DNA of 64,000 nt from Hydractinia symbiolongicarpus (taxonomy: Eukaryota > Cnidaria > Hydrozoa > Anthoathecata > Hydractiniidae): positions 4,156,001 through 4,220,000 of the forward strand of contig NC_079876.1 of the NCBI RefSeq assembly GCF_029227915.1, read 5' to 3'. A program made the position numbers and the translations under genes. Below are positions 1-12,928 of this stretch, piece after piece (position 1 is the first letter of the stretch; each line of letters opens with the position of its first letter). The notes under the pieces are model-generated. The model had not been told where the DNA came from, made no database searches, and was given only the letters and a program-made list of their open reading frames with translations.

Positions 1-955
1 TAGGATTCGTCCCACGGTTAAAAAGTGACTTTTTTATCTTAATTTTCAAATGAAGCACTACCACAGCGCCCAGTGTAATCGCTCAGTTTCGGCAATCATG
101 TCAAATTAAGATGAATGTTGTTTCTTGGAGTTCCATTGTCTCATTTATCACATTTATCAGGTCACAGTCCAAAGTTAGTTCAATTAAGTCCCACAGTCAA
201 TCGTTTCACTGTTAAAAGCGATACAATCTAGTAATACCGGAAAGATATCACGAAATACATGTTGGTACAAATATGTGACTCAACTGTTGTAACACAAACG
301 GATTGACACTGTTAGAAAGTCAATGAAATGTAGTTTTTGAAACTGTCTCTATTTCTTCAGCGCGGGATAATGGCTAGGATTGGTCCCACAGTAAAAAGTG
401 TCTTTTTTATCTTAATTTTCAAATGAAGCGCTACCACAGCGCCCAGTGTAATCGCTGAGTTTCGGCAATCATGTCAAATTAAGAAGAATGTTATTTCTTG
501 GAGTCCAATTGTCTCACTTATAACATTTATAACGTCACAGTCCAAAATTAGTTCAATTTAGTCCCACAGTCAATCGTTTCACTGTTAAAAGCAATGCAAC
601 CTATTAATATGGGAAAAATATCGCTAAATGCATGTTTGTACGAATATGTGACACAAACGTTCTAACTCAAATGGATTGATACTGTTAGAAAGTCATTGAA
701 ATGTAGTTCTTGAAGCTGTCAATATTTCTGCAGCGCCTCCTAACGGCTACGATTGGTCCAACAGTACAAAATGACGTATTTATCTACATTTTTAAATGAA
801 GCGCTACCACAGCGGCCAGTGGAATCGCTGAGTTCCGGCAATCACGTCAAATTAAGAAGAATGTTATTTCTTGGAGTCCAATTGTCTCATTTATCAAATT
901 TATCAGGTCACAGTCCAAAGTTAGTTCAATTAAGTCCCACAGTCAATCGTTTCAC
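1..955 (+). repeat. Satellite block: mixed monomers at left edge
   Basis: Monomers start at 1, 375 and 748. The first begins TAGGATTCGTCCCACGG and carries an A/T segment (GACTTTTTTATCTTAATTTT) typical of the variant that becomes common from about 8.2 kb to 34 kb. The second ends with the variant that has GCATGTTTGTACGAATATG and ACACAAACGTT, here called the GCATG subfamily. That subfamily recurs about every third monomer over the left half of the window. No genes are present. The 74-codon open frame at 753-977 lies wholly inside one monomer and is a chance frame. Confidence 0.9.
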
Positions 956-3192
956 TGTTAAAAGCGATACAACCTAGTAATACCAGAAAGATATCACGAA
1001 ATACATGTTGGTACGAATATGTGACTCAACCGTTGTTACACAAACTGATTGATACTGTTAGAAAGTCAATGAAATGTAGTTTTTGAAACTGTCTCTAATT
1101 CTTCAGCGCGGGATAACGGCTAGGATTGGTCACACAGTAAAAAATGACTTATTCATCTAAATTTTTAAATAAAGCGCTACCACAGCGCCCAGTGTAATCG
1201 CTGAGTTCCGGCAATCATGTCAAATTAAGAAGAATGTTTTTTCTTGGAGTCCAATTGTCTTACTTATAACATTTATAACGTCACAGTCCAAAATCAGTTC
1301 AATTTTGTCCCACAGTCAATCGTTTCACTGTTAAAAGCAATGCAACCTATTAAATGAGAAAAATATCGCTTAATGCATGTTTGTACGAATATGTGACACA
1401 AACGTTGTAACTCAAATGGACTGATACTGTTAGAAAGTCATTGAAATGTAGTCCTTGAAGTTGTCAATATTTCTTCAGCGCGTCCTAACGGCTACGATTG
1501 GTCCCAGAGTACAAAATGACTTATTTATCTAAATTTTTAAATAAAGCGCTCCCACAGCGGCCAGTGTAATCGCTGAGTTCCGGCAATCACGTCAAATTAA
1601 GAAGAATGTTATTTCTTGGAGTCCAATAGTCTCATTTATCAAATTGATCAGGTCACAGTCCAAAGTTAGTTCAATTAAGTCCCACAGTCAACCGTTTCAT
1701 TGTTAAAAGCTATGCAACCTAGTAATATCAGAAAAATATCGCTAAATACATGTTAGTAGGATTATGTGACCCAACCGTTGTAACTCAAACGGACTGACAC
1801 CGTTAGAAAGTCAATGAAATGTAGTTTTTGAAACTTACGCTATTTCTTCAGCGCGCGATAACGGCTACGATTGGTCACACGGTAAAGAATGATTTATTTA
1901 TCTAAATTTTTAAATGAAGCGCTACTACAGCGCCCAGTGTAATCGCTCAGTTCCGGCAATCATGTGAAATTAAGATGAATGTTATTTCTTGGAGTTCAAT
2001 TGTCTCATTTATCACATTTATCAGGTCACAGTCGAAAGTTAGTTCATTTATCTCCCACAGTCAATCGTTTCACTGTTAAAAGCGATACAATCTAGTAATA
2101 CCGGAAAGATATCACGAAATATATGTTGGTACAAATATGTGACTTAACCGTTGTAACACAAACGGATTGATACTGTTAGAAAGTCAATGAAATGTAGTTT
2201 TTGAAACTCTCTCTATTTCTTCAGCGCGGGATAACGGCTAGGATTGGTCCCACAATATAAAATGACTTATTCAACTAAATGTTTATATGAAGCGCTACCA
2301 CAGAGCATAGTGTAATCGCTGAGTTTCGGCAATCATGTCAAATTAAGCAGAATGTTATTTCTTGGAGTCCAATTATCTCACTTATAACATTTATAACGTC
2401 ACAGTCCAAAATCAGTTCAATTTAGTCCCACAGCCAATCGTTTCACTGTTAAAAGCAATGCAACCTATTAACATGAGAAAAATATCGCTAAATGCATGTT
2501 TGTACGAATATGTGACACAAACGTTCTAACTCAAATGGACTGATACTGTTAGAAAGTTATTGAAATGTAGTTCTTGAAGCTGTCAATATTTCTTCAGCGC
2601 GTCCTAACGGCTAGGATTCGACCCACAGTTCAAAATGACTTATTTATCTACATTTTTAAATGAAGCGCTACCACAGCGCCCAGTGTAATCGCTAACTTCC
2701 GGCAATCAAGCCAAATTAAGAAGAATGTTTTTTCTTGGAGTCCAATTGTCTCATTTATCACATTTATCAGGTCACAGTCCAAAGTTAGTTCAATTAAGTC
2801 CCACAGTCAATCGTTTAATTGTTAAAAGCAATGCAATCTAGTAATATCAGAAAAATATCTCTAAATACATGTTGGTACGAATATGTGACCCAACCATTGT
2901 AACTCAAACGGACTGACACCGTTAGAAAGTCAATGAAATGTAGTTTTTGAAACTGTCGCTATTCTTCAGCCCGCAATAACGGCTAGGATTGGTCCCACGG
3001 TAAAGAATGACTTATTTATCTAAAATTTTAAATGACGCGCTACCACAGCGCCCAGTGTAATAAGCTGAGTTCCGGCAAGCACATCAAATTAAGAAGAATG
3101 TTATTTCTTGGAGTCCAGTTGTCTCATTTCTCAAATTTATCAGGTCGCTGTCCAAAGATAGTTCAATTAAGTCCCACAGTCAATCGTTTCAT
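956..3192 (+). repeat. Six-monomer higher-order repeat, copy 1 (2237 bp)
   Basis: This contains the monomers starting at 1121, 1493, 1866, 2239, 2612 and 2984, with flanking part-monomers. Every position matches the next block at an offset of 2237 bp. By eye I noted only about eight single-base differences, for example G/A around 1496 versus 3733 and T/G around 2324 versus 4560. Neighbouring monomers inside the unit differ from one another far more than the two copies do. That is the defining property of a higher-order repeat. The match begins just after a C/T difference at 955/3192. Confidence 0.93.
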
Positions 3193-5429
3193 TGTTAAAA
3201 GCGATACAACCTAGTAATACCAGAAAGATATCACGAAATACATGTTGGTACGAATATGTGACTCAACCGTTGTTACACAAACGGATTGATACTGTTAGAA
3301 AGTCAATGAAATGTAGTTTTTGAAACTGTCTCTAATTCTTCAGCGCGGGATAACGGCTAGGATTGGTCCCACAGTAAAAAATGACTTATTCATCTAAATT
3401 TTTAAATAAAGCGCTACCACAGCGCCCAGTGTAATCGCTGAGTTCCGGCAATCATGTCAAATTAAGAAGAATGTTTTTTCTTGGAGTCCAATTGTCTTAC
3501 TTATAACATTTATAACGTCACAGTCCAAAATCAGTTCAATTTTGTCCCACAGTCAATCGTTTCACTGTTAAAAGCAATGCAACCTATTAAATGAGAAAAA
3601 TATCGCTTAATGCATGTTTGTACGAATATGTGACACAAACGTTGTAACTCAAATGGACTGATACTGTTAGAAAGTCATTGAAATGTAGTCCTTGAAGTTG
3701 TCAATATTTCTTCAGCGCGTCCTAACGGCTACGATTAGTCCCAGAGTACAAAATGACTTATTTATCTAAATTTTTAAATAAAGCGCTCCCACAGCGGCCA
3801 GTGTAATCGCTGAGTTCCGGCAATCACGTCAAATTAAGAAGAATGTTATTTCTTGGAGTCCAATAGTCTCATTTATCAAATTGATCAGGTCACAGTCCAA
3901 AGTTAGTTCAATTAAGTCCCACAGTCAACCGTTTCATTGTTAAAAGCTATGCAACCTAGTAATATTAGAAAAATATCGCTAAATACATGTTAGTAGGATT
4001 ATGTGACCCAACCGTTGTAACTCAAACGGACTGACACCGTTAGAAAGTCAATGAAATGTAGTTTTTGAAACTTACGCTATTTCTTCAGCGCGCGATAACG
4101 GCTACGATTGGTCACACGGTAAAGAATGATTTATTTATCTAAATTTTTAAATGAAGCGCTACTACAGCGCCCAGTGTAATCGCTCAGTTCCGGCAATCAT
4201 GTGAAATTAAGATGAATGTTACTTCTTGGAGTTCAATTGTCTCATTTATCACATTTATCAGGTCACAGTCGAAAGTTAGTTCATTTATGTCCCACAGTCA
4301 ATCGTTTCACTGTTAAAAGCGATACAATCTAGTAATACCGGAAAGATATCACGAAATATATGTTGGTACAAATATGTGACTTAACCGTTGTAACACAAAC
4401 GGATTGATACTGTTAGAAAGTCAATAAAATGTAGTTTTTGAAACTCTCTCTATTTCTTCAGCGCGGGATAACGGCTAGGATTGGTCCCACAATATAAAAT
4501 GACTTATTCAACTAAATGTTTATATGAAGCGCTACCACAGAGCATAGTGTAATCGCTGAGTGTCGGCAATCATGTCAAATTAAGCAGAATGTTATTTCTT
4601 GGAGTCCAATTATCTCACTTATAACATTTATAACGTCACAGTCCAAAATCAGTTCAATTTAGTCCCACAGCCAATCGTTTCACTGTTAAAAGCAATGCAA
4701 CCTATTAACATGAGAAAAATATCGCTAAATGCATGTTTGTACGAATATGTGACACAAACGTTCTAACTCAAATGGACTGATACTGTTAGAAAGTTATTGA
4801 AATGTAGTTCTTGAAGCTGTCAATATTTCTTCAGCGCGTCCTAACGGCTAGGATTCGACCCACAGTTCAAAATGACTTATTTATCTACATTTTTAAATGA
4901 AGCGCTACCACAGCGCCCAGTGTAATCGCTAACTTCCGGCAATCAAGCCAAATTAAGAAGAATGTTTTTTCTTGGAGTCCAATTGTCTCATTTATCACAT
5001 TTATCAGGTCACAGTCCAAAGTTAGTTCAATTAAGTCCCACAGTCAATCGTTTAATTGTTAAAAGCAATGCAATCTAGTAATATCAGAAAAATATCTCTA
5101 AATACATGTTGGTACGAATATGTGACCCAACCATTGTAACTCAAACGGACTGACACCGTTAGAAAGTCAATGAAATGTAGTTTTTGAAACTGTCGCTATT
5201 CTTCAGCCCGCAATAACGGCTAGGATTGGTCCCACGGTAAAGAATGACTTATTTATCTAAAATTTTAAATGACGCGCTACCACAGCGCCCAGTGTAATAA
5301 GCTGAGTTCCGGCAAGCACATCAAATTAAGAAGAATGTTATTTCTTGGAGTCCAGTTGTCTCATTTCTCAAATTTATCAGGTCGCTGTCCAAAGATAGTT
5401 CAATTAAGTCCCACAGTCAATCGTTTCAT
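3193..5429 (+). repeat. Six-monomer higher-order repeat, copy 2 (2237 bp)
   Basis: Monomers start at 3358, 3730, 4103, 4476, 4849 and 5221, in the same order of variants as copy 1. The match to the unit's first bases continues a little past the end (about 5430-5560), as expected for unequal exchange between misaligned arrays. The duplicated 60-codon frames at 3032-3214 and 5269-5451 are simply the same monomer variant in both copies, 2237 bp apart, and are not genes. Confidence 0.93.
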
Positions 5430-8140
5430 TGTTAAAAGCGATACAACCTAGTAATACCAGAAAGATATCACGAATTACATGTTGGTACGAATATGTGACT
5501 CAACCGTTGTTACACAAACGGATTGATACTGTTAGAAAGTCAATGAAATGTAGTTTTTGAAACTGTCTCTATTTCTTCAGCGCGGGATAACGGCTAGGAT
5601 TGGTCCCACAGTAAAAAATGACTTATTCATCTAAATTTTTAAATGAAGCGCTACCACAGCGGCCAGTGTAATGGCTGAGTTCCGGCAATCACGTCAAATT
5701 AAGATGAATGTTATTTCTTGGAGTCCAATTGTCTCATTTATCAAATTTATCAAGTCACAGTCAAAAGTTAGTTCAATTAAGTCCCACAGTCAATCGTTTC
5801 ACTGTTAAAAGCGATACAATCTAGTAATACCGGAAAGATATCACGAAATATATGTTGGTACAAATATGTGACTTAACCGTTGTAACACAAACGGATTGAT
5901 ACTGTTAGAAAGTCAATGAATTTTAGTTTTTGAAACTCTCTCTATTTCTTCAGCGCGGGATAACGGCTAGGATTGGTCCCACAATATAAAATGACTTATT
6001 CAACTAAATTTTTATATGAAGCGCTACCACAGAGCCCAGTGTAATCGCTGAGTTTCGGCAATCATGTCAAATTAAGAAGAATGTTATTTCTTGGAGTCCA
6101 ATTGTCTCACTTATAACATTTATAACGTCACAGTCCAAAATCAGTTCAATTTAGTCCCACAGTCAATCGTTTCACTGTTAAAAGCAATGCAACCTATTAA
6201 CATGAGAAAAATATCTCTAAATGCATGTTTGTACGAATATGTGACACAAACGTTCTAACTCAAATGGACTGATACTGTTAGAAAGTTATTGAAATGTAGT
6301 TCTTGAAGCTGTCAATATTTCTTCAGCGCGTCCTAACGGCTAGGATTCGACCCACAGTACAAAATGACTCATTTATCTACATTTTTAAATGAAGCGCTAC
6401 CACAGCGGCCAGTGGATTCGCTGAGTTCCCGCAATCACGTCAAATTAAGAAGAATGTTTTTTCTTGGAGTCCAATTGTCTCATTTATCAAATTTATCAGG
6501 TCACAGTTCAAAGTTAGTTCAATTAAGTCCCACAGTCAATCGTTTCATTGTTAAAAGCTATGCAACCTAGTAATATCAGAAAAATATCACTAAATACATG
6601 TTAGTACGAATATGTGACCCAACCGTTGTAACTCAAACGGACTGACACCGTTAGAAAGGAAATGAAATGTCATTTTTGAACCTTTCGCTATTTCTTCAAC
6701 GCGGGATAACGGCTAGGATTGGTCACACGGTAAAGAATGATTTATTTATCTAAATTTTTCAATGAACCGCTACCACAGCGCCCAGTGTAATCGCTAAGTT
6801 CCGGCAATCACGCCAAATTAAGAAGAATGTTTTTTCTTGGAGTCCAATTGTCTCATTTATCACATTTATCAGGTCACAGTCCAAAGTTAGTTCAATTAAG
6901 TCCCACATTCAATCGTTTCATTGTTAAAAGCAATGCAATCTAGTAATATCAAAAAAATATCTCTAAATACATGTTGGTACGAATATGTGACCCAACCATT
7001 GTAACTCAAACGGACTGACACCGTTAGAAAGTCAATGAAATGTAGTTTTTGAAACTGTCGCTATTCTTCAGCCCGCAATAACGGCTAGGATTGGTCCCAC
7101 GGTAAAGAATGACTTATTTATCTAAATTTTTAAATGAAGCGCTACCACAGCGCCCAGTGTAATAAGCTGAGTTCCGGCAAGCACATCAAATTAAGAAGAA
7201 TGTTATTTCTTGGAGTCCAGTTGTCTCATTTCTCAAATTTATCAGGTCGCTGTCCAAAGATAGTTCAATTAAGTCCCACAGTCAATCGTTTCATTGTTAA
7301 AAGCGATGCAATCTAGTAATATCAGAAAAAATATCGCTAAATACATGTTGGTACTAATATGTCACCCAACCGTTGTAACACAAACGGATTGATACTGTTA
7401 AAAAGTCAAGGAAATGTAGTTTTTGAAACTGTCTCTATTTCTTCAGCGCGGGATAACGGCTAGGATTGGTCCCACAGAAAAAAATGACTTATTCATCTAA
7501 ACTTTTAAGTGAAGCGCTACCACAGCGGCCAGTGTAATGGCTGAGTTCCGGCAATCACGTCAAATTAAGATGAATGTTATTTCTTGGAGTCCAATTGTCT
7601 CATTTATCAAATTTATCAGGTCACAGTCAAAAGTTAGTTCAATTAAGTCCCACAGTCAATCGTTTCATTGTTAAAAGCTATGCAACCTAGTAATATCAGA
7701 AAAATATCGCTAAATACATTTTAGTACGAATATGTGACCCAACCGTTGTAACTCAAACGGACTGACACCGTTAGAAATTCAATGAAATGTAGTTTTTGAA
7801 ACTTTAGCTATTTCTTCAGCGCGCGATAACGGCCAGGATTGGTCACACGATAAAGAATGATTTATTTATCTAAACTTTTAAATGAAGCGCTACCACAGCG
7901 CCCAGTGTAATCGATGAGTTCCGGCAATCATGTCAAATTAAGATGAATGTTATTTCTTGGAGTCCAATTGTCTCATTTATCACATTTATCAGGTCACAGT
8001 CCAAAGTTAGTTCAATTAAGTCCCACATACAATTGTTTCACTGTTAAAAGCGATGCAACCTAGTAATATCAGATAAATATCGCTAAATACATGTTGGTAC
8101 TAATATGTGACCCAACCGTTGTAACTCAAACGGACTGACA
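5430..8140 (+). repeat. Satellite block: rearranged derivative of the six-monomer unit
   Basis: Monomers start at 5595, 5968, 6341, 6714, 7086, 7461 and 7834. The monomer at 5968 matches the one at 4476 (shared CCCACAATATAAAATGAC and TCAACTAAAT) but lies four monomers away rather than six, so two monomers are missing relative to the full unit. Monomer 7461 matches 5595 (shared GCGGCCAGTGTAATGGCTGAG) and 7086 matches 5221, both five monomers away. The block is therefore a partly deleted, five-monomer version of the unit on its left. The reading frames at 6364-6570 and 7134-7316 are chance frames within single monomers. Confidence 0.85.
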
Positions 8141-11100
8141 TCGATAGAAAGTCTGTGAAAAATAGTATTTGAAACTGTCAATATTTCTTCAGCGCGCGCT
8201 AACGGTTAGGATTCGTCCCACGGCTAAAAAATGACTTTTTTATCTTAATTTTCAACTGAAGCGCTACCACAGGGACCAGTGTAATCCCTGAGTTGCGGCA
8301 ATCATGTCAAATTAAGAAGAGTGTTATTTCTTGTAGTCCAATTGTCTTACTTTTACATTTATAAGGTCACAGCCCAAAATCAGTTCAATTAAGTCCCACA
8401 GTCAATCGTTTCACTGTTAAAAGCGATACAACCTAGTAATACCGGAAAGATATCAAGAAATACATGTTGGTACGAATATGTGACGCAACCGTTGTAACAC
8501 AAACGGATTGATACAGTTAAAAAGTCATTGAAATGTAGTTTTTGAAACTGTCGCTATTTCTTCAGCGCGCGATAACGGATAGGATTGGTCCCACGGTAAA
8601 GAATAACTTATTTATCTAAATTTTTAAATGAAGCGCTACCACAGCGCCCAGTGTAATCGCTGAGTTCCGGCAATCATGTCAAATTAAGATGAATGTTATT
8701 TCTTGGAGTCCAATTGTCTTATTTATCACATTTATCAGGTCACAGTCCAAAGTTAGTTCAATTAAGTCCCACATACAATCGTTTCATTGTTAAAAGCGAT
8801 GCAACCTAGTAATATCAGATAAATATCGCGAAATACATGTTGGTACGAATATGTGACCCAACGTTGTAACTTAACCAGACTGACATCGATAGAAAGTCCG
8901 TGAAAAATTGTATTTCAAACTGTTTCTATTTCTTCAGCGCGCACTAACGGCTAGGATTCGTCCCACGGCTAAATAGTGACTTTTCTATCTTAATTTTCAA
9001 ATGAAGCGCTACCACAGGGACCAGTGTGATCGCTGAGTTGCGGCAATCATGTCAAATTAAGAAAAATGTTATTTCTTGGAGTCCAATTGTCTTATTTATC
9101 ACAATTATCAGGTCACAGTCCAAAGTTAGTTCAATTAAGTCCCACAGTCAATCGTTTCATTGTTAAAAGCTATGCAACCTAGTAATATCAGAAAAATATC
9201 GCTAAATACATGTTAGTACGAATATGTGACCCAACCGTTGTAACTCAAACGGACTGACACAGTTAGAAATGCATTGAAATGTAGTTTTGGAAACTTTCTA
9301 TATTTCTTCAGCGCGGGATAACTGCTAGGATTGGTCCCACAGTAAAAAATGACTTATTCATCTGAATTTTTAAATGAAGCGCTACCACAGCGGCCAGTGT
9401 AATCGCTGAGTTCCGGCAATCACGTCAAATTAAGAAGAATGTTATTTCTTGGAGTCCAATTGTCTCATTTATCACATTTATCAGGTCACAGTCCAAAGTT
9501 AGTTCAACGAAGTCCCACAGGCAATCGTTTCACTGTTAAAAGCAATGCAACCTATTAATATGAGAAAAATATCGCTAAATGCATGTTTGTACGAATATGT
9601 GACACAAACGTTGTAACTCAAATGGACTGATACTGTTAGAAAGTCAATGAAATGTAGTTTTTGAAACTTTCGCTATTTCTTCAGCGCGCGATAACGGCTA
9701 GGATTGGTCACACGGTAAAGAATGATTTATTTATCTAAATTTTTAAATGAAGCGCTACCACAGCGCCCAGTGTAATCGCTGAGTTCCGGCAATCATGTCA
9801 AATTAAGATGAATGTTATTTCTTGGAGTCCATTTGTCTCATTTATCACATTTATCAAGTCACAGTCCAAAGTTAGTTCAATCAAGTCCCACATACAATGG
9901 TTTCACTCTTAAAAGCAATGCAACCTAGTAATATCAGATAAATATCGCTAAATACATGTTGGTACGAATATGTCACCCAACCGTTGTAACACAAACGGAT
10001 TGATACGGTTAGAAAGTCAATGAAATTTAGTTTTTAAAACTGCCTATATATCTTCAGCGCGGGATAACGGCTAAGATTGGTCCCACAGTAAAAAATGACT
10101 TATTCATCTAAATTTTTAAATGAAGCGCTACCACAGCGCCCAGTGTAATCGCTGAGTTCCGGCAATCACGTCAAATTAAGAAGAATGTTATTTCTTGGAG
10201 TCCAATTGTCTCATTTATCAAATTTATCAGGTCACAGTCCAAAGTTAGTTCAATTAAGTCCCACATTCAATTGTTTCACTGTTAAAAGCGATGCAACCTA
10301 GTAATATCAGATAAATATCGCTAAATAAATGTTAGTACGAATATGTGACCCAACCGTTGTAACTCAAACGGACTGACATCGATAGAAAGTCCGTGAAAAA
10401 TAGTATTTGAAACTGTCTCCATTTCTTCAGCGCGTGTAACGGCTAGGATTCGTCCCACGGCTAAAAAGTGACTTTTTTATCTTAATTTTCAAATGAAGCG
10501 CTACCACAGGGACCAGTGTAATCGCTGAGTTGTGGCAATCATATCAAATTAAGAAAAATGTTATTTCTTGGAGTCCAATTGTCTTACTTTTTCATTTATC
10601 AGGTCACAGTCCAAAGTTAGTTCAATTAAGTCCCACAGTCAATCGTTTCATTGTTAAAAGCTATGCAACCTAATAATATCAGAAAAATATCGCTAAATAC
10701 ATGTTATGTGACCAAACCGTTGTAACTCAAACGGACTGACACCGTTAGAAAGTCCGTCAAAAGTAGTATTTGAAACTGTCCCTATTTCTTCAGCGCGCGC
10801 TAACGGCTAGGATTCGTCCCATGGCTAAAAAGTGACTTTTTTATCTTAATTTTCAAATGAAGCGCTACCACAGGGACCAGTGTAATCGCTGAGTTGCGGC
10901 AATCATGTCAAATTAAGAAAAATGTTATTTCTTGGAGTCCAATTGTCTCATTTATCACATTTATCAGGCCACAGTCCAAAGTTAGTTCTATTAAGTCCCA
11001 CATACAATTGTTTCACTGTTAAAAGCGATGCAACCTAGTAATATCAGATAAATATCGCTAAATACATGTTAGTACGAATATGTGACCCAACCGTTGTAAC

Positions 11101-11810
11101 TCAAACAGACTGACACCGTTAGAAATTCAATGAAATGTAGTTTTTGAAACTTTCGCTATTTCTTCAGCGCGCGATAACGGCTAGGATTGGTCACACGGTA
11201 AAGAATGACTAATTTATCTAAATTTTTAAATGAAGCGCTACCACAGCGCCCAGTGTAATCGCTGTGTACCGGCAATCATGTCAAATTAAGATGAATATTA
11301 TACCTTGGAGTCCAATTGTCTCATTTATCACATTTATCAGGTCACAGTCCAAAGTTAGTTCAATTAAGTCCCACATACAATTGTTTCACTGTTAAAAGCG
11401 ATGCAACCTAGTAATATCAGATAAATATCGCTAAATACATGTTGGTACTAATACGTGACCCAACCGTTGTAACTCAAACGGACTGACATCGATAGAAAGT
11501 CCGTGAAAAGTAGTATTTGAAACTGTCTCTATTTCTTCAGTGCGCGCTAACGGCTAGGATTCGTCCCATGGCTAAAAAGTGACTTTTTTATCTTAATTTT
11601 CAAATGAAGCGCTACCACAGGGACCAGTGTAATCGCTGAGTTGCGGCAATCATGTCAAATTAAGAAAAATGTTATTTCTTGGAGTCCAATTGTCTCATTT
11701 ATCACATTTATCAGGCCACAGTCCAAAGTTAGTTCTATTAAGTCCCACATACAATTGTTTCACTGTTAAAAGCGATGCAACCTAGTAATATCAGATAAAT
11801 ATCGCTAAAC
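8141..11810 (+). repeat. Satellite block: mixed monomers rich in the GGGACCAG variant
   Basis: Monomers start at 8207, 8580, 8952, 9326, 9699, 10072, 10444, 10808, 11182 and 11555. Here the variant with CATCGATAGAAAGTCCGTG and CTACCACAGGGACCAGTG enters and alternates irregularly with other types. The monomers at 10808 and 11555 share rare bases (CCCATGGCTAAAAAGTGAC, AGGCCACAGTCC, TTCTATTAAG), marking a dimeric duplication with a 747 bp offset. The monomer starting at 10444 is only 364 bp because of a 9 bp deletion at about 10705. No gene is present. Confidence 0.88.
10444..10807 (+). repeat. Short satellite monomer with 9 bp deletion (364 bp)
   Basis: The usual ACATGTTAGTACGAATATG reads ACATGTTATGTG at about 10701-10710, so nine bases are missing. 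TTA/ATA microhomology at the edges would allow slippage or microhomology-mediated loss. This is the only monomer of the window whose length departs from about 373 bp by more than two bases. It is therefore a unique landmark for assembly or mapping. Confidence 0.9.
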
Positions 11811-12928
11811 ACATGTTGGTACGAATATGTGACCCAACCGTTGTAACTCAAACGGACTGACACCGTTAGAAAGTCAATGAAATGTTGTTTTTGAAACTTT
11901 CGCTATTTCTTCAGCGCGCGATAACGGCTAGGATTGGTCACACGGTAAAGAATGATTTATTTATCTAAATTTTTAAATGAAGCGCTACCACAGCGCCCAG
12001 TGTAGTCGCTGAGTACCGGCAATCATGTCAAATTAAGAAGAATGTTATTTCTTGGAGTCCAATTGTCTCACTTAAAACATTTATAACGTCACAGTCCTAA
12101 ATCAGTTCAATTTAGTCCCACAGTCAATCGTTTCATTGTTAAAAGCAATGCAACCTATTAATATGAGAAAAATATCGCTAAATACATGTTAGTACGAATA
12201 TGTGACTCAACCGTTGTAACGCAAACGGATTGATACTGTTAGAAAGTCAATGAAATGTAGTTTTTGAAACTGTCTCTATTTCTTCAGTGCGAGAGAACGG
12301 CTAGGATTGGTCCCACAGTAAAAAAATGACTTATTCATCTAAATTTTTAAGTGAAGCGCTACCACAGCGCCCAGTGTAATCGCTGAGTTCCGGCAATCAT
12401 GTCAAATTAAGAAGAATGTTCTTTCTTGAAGTCCAATTTTCTCACTTATAACATTTATAACGTCACAGTCCAAAATCAGTTCAATTTAGTCCCACAGTCA
12501 ATCGTTTCACTGTTAGAGCAATGCAACCTATTAATGTGAGAAAAATATCGCTAAATGCATGTTTGTACGAATATGTGACACAAACGTTGTAACTTAAATG
12601 GACTGATACTGTTAGAAAGTCATTGAAATGTAGTTCTTGAAGCTGTCAATATTTCTTCAGCGCGTGCTAACGGCCAGGATTTGTCCCACAGTAAATATGA
12701 CTTATTTATCTAAATTTTTAAATGAAGCGCTACCACAGCGCCCAGTGTAATCGCTGAGTACCGGCAATCATGTCAAATTAAGATGAATGTTATTTCTTGG
12801 AGTCCAATTGTCTCATTTATCACATTTATCAGGTCACAGTCCAAAGTTAGTTCAATTAAGTCCCACATACAATTGTTTCACTGTTAAAAGCGATGCAACC
12901 TAGTAATATCAGATAAATATCGCTAAAT
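11811..12928 (+). repeat. Three-monomer repeat 'a', copy 1 (1118 bp)
   Basis: Contains monomers starting at 11929, 12302 and 12675: a GTAGTCGCTGAGTACCGG variant with CTTAAAACATTTATAACG; a GTGCGAGAGAACGG/AATGTTCTTTCTTGAAG variant of the GCATG subfamily; and a CCAGGATTTGTCCC variant lacking several bases of the A-rich tract (AGTAAATATGAC). The match to the next 1118 bp is nearly perfect. One difference I saw is TTTCGC at about 11900 against TTTCGG at 13018. The match starts after a C/T difference at 11810/12928. Confidence 0.93.

Noticed and set aside
753-977. Open frames of 60-74 codons at 753-977, 3032-3214, 5269-5451, 6364-6570 and 7134-7316
   Set aside because: They all translate the same part of the satellite monomer in the same frame, and stay open only where a stop has been lost by chance. 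They are interrupted in most other monomers, have no recognisable domain, and their spacing (2237 bp) equals the higher-order repeat.
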